Origin: Candidatus Riflebacteria bacterium HGW-Riflebacteria-2
GTDB lineage: Bacteria > Muiribacteriota > Ozemobacteria > Ozemobacterales > Ozemobacteraceae
Assembly: GCA_002839435.1 (NCBI GenBank)
Contig: PGYA01000042.1
Location: forward strand, 1-38,532
Reading direction: 5' to 3'
DNA: 38,532 nt
In this document: positions 31,217-38,532 of the stretch, in pieces
Position numbering within the stretch: position 1 is the stretch's first letter
Layout: each line of letters opens with the position of its first letter
Position numbers and translations under genes: made by a program
Notes under the pieces: model-generated
Database searches by the model: none
What the model was told of the DNA's origin: nothing
Seen by the model: only the letters and a program-made list of their open reading frames with translations

Positions 31217-34075
31217 ATGCTTAGAAAACCCGTCATTCTGTTGTTTTGTCTTGTTGTGCTGGCGTTGGCGATAACTGGTTGCGGCAGCAGAGGTGGCGAC
31301 GGAAGCAGTACGGGCAATCCAGCCGGCCCGGCAATAACTGGCGAAACTGCAAATCTCAACGGCACCGTGCTTTTTGAAAGCCTTCCTCTGGCCAATGTCG
31401 CAGTCTACCTCTACAAAAGTGAAAAAGCACCTATCATTGGCATGACTCAGCTTCCAGCCATTAGAAGCTCTCTCATTGCCCAGCAGCTGATAAGTGATGG
31501 AGCCTATTCCACCAGCACCAACGAAACTGGAGTTTACAGCTTCAGCGATATTCCGGTCGGCCAATATACGCTGATCGCAGTGAAAGACGAAAATCATCAG
31601 TTTGCCCAGACCGGCGTGCTGCTCGGTCAGGTGACGACTCTTAACCCGCACCTCACGCCGACCGGCAAAATCGGCGGCCGCGTAACTTCCACAATTGGAG
31701 CTTCCGAACAAGGTGTCGGCGGTGCCTTTGTCTATGTTTCTGGAACTTCATATATTTCACTGACCAATGCTGCCGGCTACTTTGTCATCAACAGTGTGCC
31801 GTCGAACTCTCTTGCCGGCAGCACTGCCTATGGAATACAGGTAATGCCAGGCAAAGGCACCGCATCACCCGTGACCGGAGTAATTGTTAACCCAGGCGAA
31901 ACAACCAACATAGGAACCATTACCCTTTCCCAACAGGAGACCGGCTACAAGTTAATTTCAGGCAAATTCATCGCCGGAGCTGGAGTTGCCAACGCTGAAC
32001 TCGCCGATCAGTTTGTAATAATGGCAGCCGAGACTGATGGTACGCTAATCGGTTCTTCCAGCGACAATACCGGCAATTTCAGTTTTTTTGTCAACCGCAC
32101 TGGCAGCTACCATGTTATACCAACAGATACCTTTCTGAATTTTGCACCTGCTTCGCAAACCGTTACTGTAACAGCCCTTGACGACGCGACCATCAATCTG
32201 GCTGATTTCGTCGTATCGCGCGTGCTGGAAGGCGGTTCTGTGGTAGCAGGAACAGTTACCTGGCCGACCATAACCGACTGGAACTTTATCGATGGTGAAA
32301 TGATTATCGAAGGAACCACGACTGCAGGCGCTGCATTTGTCGGGCGTAGCATTACTTCCAACCAGTCGCCGGCAACTTTCCGCTTCGACAATGTTCCTTC
32401 CGGAACCTACGTTCTCAAAACAAATCCGCTGCGCAATGGTTATGCCGGCACCACTGCCGCATTTACCGTCACTCAGGGAGTAGATCTTACCAACCGCTCA
32501 CTGGCAACAAGTTTCATCGCGCCTTTCATCACCACTACCACAACCGCCAATGACTTGCTGACCCTTGCCGGAAACAATTTTGGAACTGATGTCGCCAGTC
32601 TCATGGCTTTTGTCAATGACAAGCCGGTCACATTAACGCTCGACGGACCAAACATTGTGCTGGACATCGCTCAGATACCCCCTGGAGAACAAATCGTTCA
32701 GCTTGTAAAAATACTGCCCGAAGGGCGCCTGGCCGGGAACAAAAAACCTTTCACCCGACCGGTGCGGCCTCCTCTTCTGGCAAGCTTCAACGCATCATCG
32801 ACCGACACATCCATCACCTTCAACTGGCAGAACGCGCCATACGTAAAAGAGGTCGATATCAGGCTCCTGCAAGGTGCTACTGTTGTAAAAACTTTCCAGA
32901 GGATTATCGGCAACAGCTTCACCTACGAAAAACTGCAACCCGGAGTAACTTACACGATAAACGTAATAAGCACCTATCCAAACCTTACTTCGCCGGCGGC
33001 TACGGCATATCCATTCAGCACCAAAGCCGACAGCATAAACCTCATTCCCTCATACGCATTCCTCCCAGGAACCGGAACGATTGCAACCGGAACTGTCTTC
33101 GGATTCGAAATTGTCAACGGGATTGCCTATGTTGGCTTTGATAACAGCGGTCCAATAACGATCCAGTCATTTAATCTGGCAACAAATGAGCTTGTATATA
33201 CAAGCTCACAGATTCTTACCAGCAGCGATCATCCCATGCGCAGTATGTCGGCTAACTCAAATGGTGTTTACCTGACTTATGCAAACACGAATGCCAGCCC
33301 GACCATTGCGGTATTCAACCCGCCCATCGTAGCACCGGCCCAGACAGTAGACATGACAACCAGCTTCAGCTTGACTCCTGTGGCAGACATGGCAACCGTA
33401 CGCTGTCTGAATAACCGCATTTTTCTGGTCTCTGCACAAGGCACATACCCGATAACAACATCTCTGTTCGAGCTTTCTTCTTCTTTGAGTGTGCTTGAGT
33501 CAGCTACTCCCATTTCAGGAAACTCCAACCCTTACGGGAAAATGGCCGACATAGCCTATGACCGGACTACCGGCACCTTATTCCTTGCCTGCCCAAACGG
33601 CTCAAATGTTGTTTCTTTACAAGCCTTCAGCGCTATGGTTATCACCTCTAGCCCCCAGCTTGTTGGCGATTTTGCGGCATCCAACAAAGAGATGCTCGGT
33701 CTCTACGCCAACAACGGCAAGGCATACCTTTCACAGTCTGCCGTCAGCGGGATGTATCATTATCCATTAACCACAACAATGGAAACTGGCAGCGGCTACA
33801 TCAATGAAATATACTCAACTTACCCGGGAAGTTTCGGCTTCGACAAGCAGAATCGAGTCTGGGGCGGAAGTCTGTATACCCCTTTCGAAATGTATTATCT
33901 GTTTCAGTATGACAACGCCATGAATGTTCTGCAATCATTGAAAATATACAACGCAGATTACATAGCCCTGAACCTGCCAATGATAAGACTCGACGAGTCA
34001 ACCGGCAACATGTACATGCTTCATTTCAATGCTTCGAACCAGCTGGCGGTTTACAAATACAACAGCAATTACTGA
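31217..34075 (+). CDS. Large modular surface lipoprotein B (tandem paralog 2)
   Basis: The 952-residue paralog of A starts after GAGGAG. It has a lipobox AITGC (Cys22) and the same order of domains: four carboxypeptidase-regulatory-like folds (about 44-430), an IPT/TIG-like domain (LTLAGNNFGTDVASLMAFVN), an Fn3-like domain (TDTSITFNWQNAPYVKEVDI) and a C-terminal propeller-like region ending LHFNASNQLAVYKYNSNY. Long blocks are nearly identical to A, for example VYLYKSEKAP, MTQLPAIRSSLIAQQLISDG and ENHQFAQTGVLLGQVT. The C-terminal third is the most different part. It carries its own promoter and leader terminator. It is probably a lipid-anchored surface protein; no enzyme signature is visible. 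Confidence 0.88.
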   Translation: MLRKPVILLFCLVVLALAITGCGSRGGDGSSTGNPAGPAITGETANLNGTVLFESLPLANVAVYLYKSEKAPIIGMTQLPAIRSSLIAQQLISDGAYSTSTNETGVYSFSDIPVGQYTLIAVKDENHQFAQTGVLLGQVTTLNPHLTPTGKIGGRVTSTIGASEQGVGGAFVYVSGTSYISLTNAAGYFVINSVPSNSLAGSTAYGIQVMPGKGTASPVTGVIVNPGETTNIGTITLSQQETGYKLISGKFIAGAGVANAELADQFVIMAAETDGTLIGSSSDNTGNFSFFVNRTGSYHVIPTDTFLNFAPASQTVTVTALDDATINLADFVVSRVLEGGSVVAGTVTWPTITDWNFIDGEMIIEGTTTAGAAFVGRSITSNQSPATFRFDNVPSGTYVLKTNPLRNGYAGTTAAFTVTQGVDLTNRSLATSFIAPFITTTTTANDLLTLAGNNFGTDVASLMAFVNDKPVTLTLDGPNIVLDIAQIPPGEQIVQLVKILPEGRLAGNKKPFTRPVRPPLLASFNASSTDTSITFNWQNAPYVKEVDIRLLQGATVVKTFQRIIGNSFTYEKLQPGVTYTINVISTYPNLTSPAATAYPFSTKADSINLIPSYAFLPGTGTIATGTVFGFEIVNGIAYVGFDNSGPITIQSFNLATNELVYTSSQILTSSDHPMRSMSANSNGVYLTYANTNASPTIAVFNPPIVAPAQTVDMTTSFSLTPVADMATVRCLNNRIFLVSAQGTYPITTSLFELSSSLSVLESATPISGNSNPYGKMADIAYDRTTGTLFLACPNGSNVVSLQAFSAMVITSSPQLVGDFAASNKEMLGLYANNGKAYLSQSAVSGMYHYPLTTTMETGSGYINEIYSTYPGSFGFDKQNRVWGGSLYTPFEMYYLFQYDNAMNVLQSLKIYNADYIALNLPMIRLDESTGNMYMLHFNASNQLAVYKYNSNY

Positions 34076-34084
34076 TCTGATCCT

Positions 34085-34127
34085 AAACACTCGCCCGGGG
34101 ATTTCCACGGGCGGGTGTTTATTTCGC
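34085..34127 (+). terminator. Intrinsic terminator after lipoprotein B
   Basis: AAACACTCGCCCG (34085-34097) pairs with CGGGCGGGTGTTT (34108-34120) with one G-U pair, followed by ATTTC. The T run is short but the stem is long. It lies nine bases after the stop codon. Confidence 0.75.
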
Positions 34128-34194
34128 CGGCAATCAGCTCAAGTTTTCGCATCACGCGCATCGACTAACGCGCACGCGCACGATCACCCATTCG

Positions 34195-34232
34195 GTCATT
34201 CTGCGCGAAGCCGTCAGGCGAAGTCGCAGAAT
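34195..34232. repeat. Short palindromic repeat of the GTCATTCTG type
   Basis: ATTCTGCG (34198-34205) and CGCAGAAT (34225-34232) are perfect inverted arms with GCGAAG words between. It resembles the widespread GTCATTCTG...GAAGAATC dispersed repeats. The A-B gap has only a decayed relative near 30905. Confidence 0.6.
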
Positions 34233-34393
34233 CCATCTTACCGGTCTGCTCAACCTCTCAAAAAAATCTGCGACAATCGGTGTAATCTGCGGATTATCTC
34301 CTCCCCCGGGGAGCCCTGCGAGGACAGGCTGCTCTTATGGCTGAAGCCATAAGAGCAACCCGTCTTTCTTAGTGTCTTTGCGGCTTTGTGCGA
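34230..34393. repeat. Intergenic repeat block, copy 2 (B-C gap)
   Basis: This is the second copy of the block at 30925-31030. It is interrupted after GGATTATCTCCTC by about 60 extra bases that carry the hairpin at 34330-34357. The stretch 34394-34507 after it holds no gene or structure I can support. Confidence 0.78.
34330..34357. repeat. Perfect 12-bp hairpin inside the extra segment
   Basis: TGCTCTTATGGC (34330-34341), loop TGAA, GCCATAAGAGCA (34346-34357). There is no T run directly after it. It belongs to the segment present only in the second intergenic copy, which suggests a small inserted palindromic element. Confidence 0.7.
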
Positions 34394-34507
34394 GGCATCT
34401 TCATTATTTTTTCAAGTTGCTTCTTCAATGGCCAGAACAGGCTTTTTCAATGAGACAAACACATCTATCTGAGGCTGCTTATGGGGGGCACACTTTTATG
34501 TACCGGA

Positions 34508-34537
34508 TTGACAAATTTTCACGGTCGGGAGCAGAAT
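34508..34537 (+). promoter_or_regulatory. Promoter of lipoprotein C
   Basis: A perfect TTGACA (34508-34513), 18 bases, CAGAAT (34532-34537), the same arrangement as the promoter of B at 31074. A start near 34544 gives a leader of about 275 bases. Confidence 0.68.
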
Positions 34538-34543
34538 GCGAAT

Positions 34544-34818
34544 AGAGGATCGGCTGTATATATAATAAGAAGCCCGGATAAATTACAGCCAGCTGGTCGT
34601 TAACAGTAAGACCTGTAGCGCTGCCTCACGAAAACTGAGACATACAAGACCGGGAAGTGAGAGTCCCGACGAGGACCAGAAGAGGATCTCAATAATGGCA
34701 GACATCCATTATCCTTAGACGACGGCCGAATGATGTCATAACGATAAAGGCCTTAAAAAAACCGTAAAAGAGCTGTATTTCAGCAGAGAATGCTGAAAGT
34801 TGGGGAGGAACCCGCAAT
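34544..34818 (+). ncRNA. Candidate structured leader RNA of lipoprotein C
   Basis: No protein is encoded here, but stems follow one another: GGCTGTA (34552) with TACAGCC (34584); CTGGTC (34593) with GACCAG (34674) closing a multi-branch region that holds ACAG/CTGT (34603, 34613), CTCA/TGAG (34625, 34636) and CGGGA/TCCCG (34651, 34664); ATAATGG (34692) with CCATTAT (34706); and TTTCAGCA (34778) with TGCTGAAA (34791), directly before the GGGGAGGAA ribosome site. I could not match it to a riboswitch class I know. The layout is by eye, without an energy calculation. Confidence 0.5.
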
Positions 34819-37800
34819 ATGTCCAGATATTCCGTCGCCTTGTTGTCCTGTCTATTTGTTCTGACAATGGCCATCATCGGCTGTGGTGGTGGAAGCGGCG
34901 GCGGTGGCGGCAGCAACCCGGTTGGCCCGACTGTTCTCAATCCCGGCGCAATGGCCAGCCTGAGCGGAACTGTCTCTTTCGACAACACACCTCTGGCAAA
35001 TGCTTCGGTGTTCCTCTACAAAAGCGAAAAGGCGCACACGATCGGAATGACGCAACTTCCTGCGCTAAAAGGTTCCCTGGTCGCCCAGCAGGTGATAGGC
35101 GACGGCGCTTATACGACGACGACCGATGCCGCTGGAATCTACAATTTTGTTAACATTCCAGTCGGGCAGTATACTCTGATCGCGATGCGCGACGAGAACC
35201 ACCAGTTCGTGCAGACCGGCGTGCTGCTCGGTCAGGTTACTACGCTCAACCCGCAGCTGACACCTACCGGCAAAATAACCGGCAAGGTTACCCAGAGTGT
35301 CGGCGGCGTTACCCAGAACATTTCGGGCGCGTTCGTCTATATCACAGGCACCTGCTATATCGCTCTTACAGACGCTTCCGGCACTTTTACCCTGAGCAAC
35401 GTGCCATCAAATTCGCTCGCAGGAGCTGCCTACGAAGTGCAGGTAATTCACGCGCTCGGCGACACGCCGGCAAAAACCGGAATTACCGTATACCCGGGCG
35501 AACCCACTGATATTGGAACTTTCGCGCTGGCGGCCAGAACAACGTCTTACCAGATTCTCAGCGGCAGTCTGATCGCGAGAACCGGCGTCACTTCAGCGCA
35601 ACTGGACGGAATTTTTGTAATGCTGACCCGTCAGGAAGACGGCAGCGTGCTGGGCACCAGCAGCGACAGCAGCGGCAATTACCTGTTCAGCGTCACCCGC
35701 CCCGGCAATTATGTAGTTATGGCGGCTAATGCTGATTACCTGTTCGATCCGGCTTCCGTCCGGCTCGAGGTAACCGCTCTCGAAAACGGCACTACCAGCC
35801 TGACCGCGATTTATGTCGATGCCGCGCGCACCCAGAACACAGGCAGCATAGTTGGTTCGGTTACCATGGCCGGTTCGCCGGTCGCCGGGGCAGTTGTGCA
35901 TGCCAGCGGCACTTCACTGCTCGGCGTCTCGAATGCTGCCGGCAAATTCACCATCGACAAGGTTCCCGCCAATACCAGCGCGACACCTTACACTCTCGAA
36001 ATCAGCTCTAATCTGGGCACAGCCGCGGCCAAAACCGGCGTAATGGTAAGCGTTGGCCAGGCCACTGATATCGGCGCCTTCGTCATCGCCCTGCCGACAA
36101 CCGGTTACAAGACCATAACCGGACAGTTTTCAGCGGTTGCACCGGTCACCACAGCCCAACTGGCAAACCGGCTGGTGCAGCTAACCGGCCCCGACGGCAA
36201 AGTCAGCGCTGCTTACACCGACAGCGCCGGTGCATTCAGTTTCATGACCACACAGATCGGCAACCACGCCGTCTCGGTCATCGACAGCGAATTAGCTTAC
36301 GCTCCACGCACCCAGACAGCCAATGTATCTTCGCTTGACAACGCCGCGCAGCCTCTTTCGCAGCAGGTCAGCGTTTCACTGCTCGACAATACCGGCAGTA
36401 TTACAGGGCAGGTCACCAGCCTGGGCTCGCCGCTGGCCGGAGCCGTCGTCTGTGTTACCGGCACGCCCCTGCTGGGTGTTTCAGACTCAGGCGGAAATTT
36501 CATAATCGGGAAAGTGCCGGCCAACTCACCGACAATGCCATACACGCTCGAAGTCAGCTCAAACATGGGCACTGCCCCGGCTATAACCGACGTAGTGGTC
36601 AGCGCCGGGCAGACGACCAACGCCGGAATTTTCGCCATAACGCTGCCAACGGCGGGTTACAAAACTATCACCGGTCAGCTCGTCGCCGTCTCGCCGGTCA
36701 CCACGGCACAACTGGCTAATTGTCTCGTTCAGATCACCGCGCCTGATGGCAAGGTCAGCGCCGCCTACACAGACAGTTCCGGTGCTTTCAGCTGCATGGC
36801 CACCCAAATCGGCAACCACAGCGTAACTGTTATTGACAGCCAGCTTGCCTACTCTCCGCGCACGCAAAGCATTAACGTCACAGCCCTCGACAACGGCACC
36901 CAGGCCCTGACATCAATCAGCGCCAGCATTACCGACAACCGGGTCAGCATCGAAGGCACGGTAACCTGGCCGACAGTCTCCGGCTGGATCTTTACCGAAG
37001 GCGAAGTGATTCTTGAAGGCGCCTCCTATGTAGAGCGCCGCATTGTATCGAACGTTTCACCGGCTTCCTACCGTTTCGACAACGTTCCGCCCGGTGCCTA
37101 CACGCTGCGCAGCAACCCCATCAAAAGTGGCTATGACGGCTCGATATCTTTCTCAGTAAGCGATGGCACCAACATAACCGGCCAGACACTGACGACCACA
37201 TTTGTTGCTCCTCTTATCACAGCAGCAACTGCCTCAGGGAACACCCTGACCATCACCGGCTCAAACTTCGGCACCGTGCCCGCAAACCTCAAGGCTGTAA
37301 TCAACGAAATACCAATAACCTCATCAACTGCGGCCGAAACCAGCTGTTCGTTCAACATCACCAGCCTCCCTCCTCGAGAGTATGGCCTCGTCCTTTCCAA
37401 GGAAGTCGCAGGAAGCAAACTGTCTGGCAACAATGCAACTTTTACCCGCCCTCTACTTCCTCCGACTTCACTTACCGCATCATCCACCGACACATCTATA
37501 ACGTTGTCATGGCAGAACCCACCATTTGTAAACGAGGTTGAAGTCGTAATAATGGATTGGCAATATATACAAGTCAGGTCGCCTGAGAGAGTAATCGGCA
37601 CCACTCATACCTACAATACCCTTCTACCTGGTGAAACTTACAATATAGAAGTGCTTAGCACCTATCCAGATTCAACTTCAAGCCCTTTTGGTACAAACTG
37701 CTCTATTTTTACTAAGGCCGATGGAATCAACAACATTTCTTCTGTTGAATTACTACCGGGAGTTGGAACTATTGCTACCGGAAGTATCTTTGGCTTCGAA

Positions 37801-38532
37801 GTTTTAAACGGTATTGCCTATGTAGGAGTTATGGATGGCTATGACGTAATAATACAGACATTCGATCTGAATTCACACACTCTTGTCAACTCAAGCATTC
37901 CAATTGTAAACGGAGCCATGAATCCAGACCATACAAGCATGGCCGTTACGTCAGACGGAGTATTTGTCACTTATTTCGCTGGTTCTAGCCAAAAAATAGC
38001 TTACTTTTACAGTAACCTGGGAGGGCCTCTGATTAAAGACATAGAAGCTGATTATGCCACTGGCAATTGTGAATATACTGATGTTTACAGCTTCAATAAC
38101 GGAATCAACAACAAAGTTATTTTGAGTACAAGGCAAGGCATTGGCACCATAATACTTCTAGAGTTTGATACGTCTTTAAATGTTATAGCCACATACAACG
38201 CATCTACTGATGCGACAGGCGCGCTAGGCCAATCATCTGCAATTGTCTACAACAACGAAGATGATACCCTTTATCTAGCGAATACCACAGATTTTCGAGG
38301 GATACAGGTTAGAGCATTCACTGGGGCAGATATTGAAACAACCCCAAAAGATGTTGGTTACTTCCCCGACGGCGCGGATTATTTCCACGGACTTTATGTA
38401 TCAGAAAATAGGCTGTATCTTGCATCCACTTACCCAACATATTCATCTTATATGATGGATATTGTAAGTGGCTATAACGTGGCGCTAAACAGACATGTTG
38501 GCAGTCTTGGCTTTGACAAACAAAATCGTATC
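34819..38532 (+). CDS. Large modular surface lipoprotein C (tandem paralog 3, 3' end outside window)
   Basis: The frame is open from ATG 34819 (GGGGAGGAA upstream) to the window edge, 1238 codons. By comparison with A and B only about the last 75 residues are missing. The lipobox is AIIGC (Cys22). The first two carboxypeptidase-regulatory-like folds match A and B (SEKAHTIGMTQLPALKGSLV, ENHQFVQTGVLLGQVT). Then come extra copies of a two-fold unit of about 184 residues starting near residues 243, 429 and 613. The IPT/TIG-like part lies at about 795-875, the Fn3-like part near 881-970, and the propeller-like region after 971. The window ends in GFDKQNRI, which aligns with B. The last kilobase is poorer in G+C than the rest. 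Confidence 0.85.
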   Translation, partial: MSRYSVALLSCLFVLTMAIIGCGGGSGGGGGSNPVGPTVLNPGAMASLSGTVSFDNTPLANASVFLYKSEKAHTIGMTQLPALKGSLVAQQVIGDGAYTTTTDAAGIYNFVNIPVGQYTLIAMRDENHQFVQTGVLLGQVTTLNPQLTPTGKITGKVTQSVGGVTQNISGAFVYITGTCYIALTDASGTFTLSNVPSNSLAGAAYEVQVIHALGDTPAKTGITVYPGEPTDIGTFALAARTTSYQILSGSLIARTGVTSAQLDGIFVMLTRQEDGSVLGTSSDSSGNYLFSVTRPGNYVVMAANADYLFDPASVRLEVTALENGTTSLTAIYVDAARTQNTGSIVGSVTMAGSPVAGAVVHASGTSLLGVSNAAGKFTIDKVPANTSATPYTLEISSNLGTAAAKTGVMVSVGQATDIGAFVIALPTTGYKTITGQFSAVAPVTTAQLANRLVQLTGPDGKVSAAYTDSAGAFSFMTTQIGNHAVSVIDSELAYAPRTQTANVSSLDNAAQPLSQQVSVSLLDNTGSITGQVTSLGSPLAGAVVCVTGTPLLGVSDSGGNFIIGKVPANSPTMPYTLEVSSNMGTAPAITDVVVSAGQTTNAGIFAITLPTAGYKTITGQLVAVSPVTTAQLANCLVQITAPDGKVSAAYTDSSGAFSCMATQIGNHSVTVIDSQLAYSPRTQSINVTALDNGTQALTSISASITDNRVSIEGTVTWPTVSGWIFTEGEVILEGASYVERRIVSNVSPASYRFDNVPPGAYTLRSNPIKSGYDGSISFSVSDGTNITGQTLTTTFVAPLITAATASGNTLTITGSNFGTVPANLKAVINEIPITSSTAAETSCSFNITSLPPREYGLVLSKEVAGSKLSGNNATFTRPLLPPTSLTASSTDTSITLSWQNPPFVNEVEVVIMDWQYIQVRSPERVIGTTHTYNTLLPGETYNIEVLSTYPDSTSSPFGTNCSIFTKADGINNISSVELLPGVGTIATGSIFGFEVLNGIAYVGVMDGYDVIIQTFDLNSHTLVNSSIPIVNGAMNPDHTSMAVTSDGVFVTYFAGSSQKIAYFYSNLGGPLIKDIEADYATGNCEYTDVYSFNNGINNKVILSTRQGIGTIILLEFDTSLNVIATYNASTDATGALGQSSAIVYNNEDDTLYLANTTDFRGIQVRAFTGADIETTPKDVGYFPDGADYFHGLYVSENRLYLASTYPTYSSYMMDIVSGYNVALNRHVGSLGFDKQNRI
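35545..36920 (+). repeat. Tandem coding repeats of about 552 bases within lipoprotein C
   Basis: Units start at 35545, 36103 and 36655 (spacing 558 and 552 bases); the third unit is about half length. Shared protein words are GYKTITGQ, SPVTTAQLAN, DGKVSAAYTDS and QIGNH. Units two and three are most alike, suggesting a recent duplication. Confidence 0.85.

Noticed and set aside
34544..34818. Cobalamin riboswitch in the leader of lipoprotein C (GGGAA and a later AGTCCCGAC stretch)
   Set aside because: The B12-box consensus and the expected helix order are not there; only short words match.
35545..36920. CRISPR-like or mobile repeat array
   Set aside because: Repeat units are about 552 bases, in frame and coding; they are protein domain duplications.

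Overview
This window (about 38.5 kb, roughly half G+C in the genes I sampled) looks like chromosomal DNA from an uncultivated or poorly described diderm bacterium. The evidence is a glycosyltransferase-9 (heptosyltransferase-like) gene, many Sec/lipobox lipoproteins, an N-terminally hydrophobic TolB-like beta-propeller protein, and a D-Ala-D-Ala ligase. I see no phage genes, transposases, tRNA, rRNA or CRISPR arrays. The gene style (many secreted lipoproteins built of carboxypeptidase-regulatory-like domains, a LysM protein with a Ser-Thr tract, many orphan membrane proteins) would fit a candidate phylum such as Riflebacteria, but that is a guess from style and not a demonstrated placement.

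Layout. 1-508: partial RDD membrane protein. 667-5339: phosphoesterase, then a tight peptide ABC-transport operon (binding protein, two permeases, C26 gamma-glutamyl hydrolase) without ATPase genes. 5336-6822: small anchored protein and a UbiA-type decaprenyl-phosphate phosphoribosyltransferase-like enzyme on the minus strand. 7001-10801: a tight operon of a cysteine-motif-less B12/radical-SAM-like protein, AroQ, and a U32-family protein that appears to start at CTG. 10798-13852 (minus): UspA, TolB-like propeller, LysM protein with a strong terminator between the last two. 14026-17504: three-gene membrane/secreted unit in which two proteins resemble an alpha/beta hydrolase and an M48 peptidase but lack the catalytic residues. 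17511-19673 (minus): Ddl and a TAXI-type binding lipoprotein. 19982-20720: ThiT and ribosomal protein L28. 20930-24335: Ig-like lipoprotein and a pair of unrecognised genes. 24445-27189: GT9 enzyme (apparently leaderless), DJ-1/PfpI protein, zinc-ribbon protein, YjbQ.

27233-38532 is the most striking part: a small lipoprotein followed by three large paralogous lipoproteins (A, B, C) in tandem. Each has a lipobox Cys at residue 22, a series of carboxypeptidase-regulatory-like folds, an IPT/TIG-like and an Fn3-like domain, and a C-terminal propeller-like region. B and C each have their own promoter of the same form (TTGACA, 18 bases, CA[A/G]AAT). B has a textbook intrinsic terminator directly after the promoter and before the gene; C has a roughly 275-base hairpin-rich leader. 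The intergenic DNA between A-B and B-C is itself duplicated and decorated with palindromic repeats. This family, with its regulated leaders and with base composition that falls toward the C-terminal module in A and C, is my best candidate for something undescribed: an expandable, separately controlled surface-lipoprotein set.
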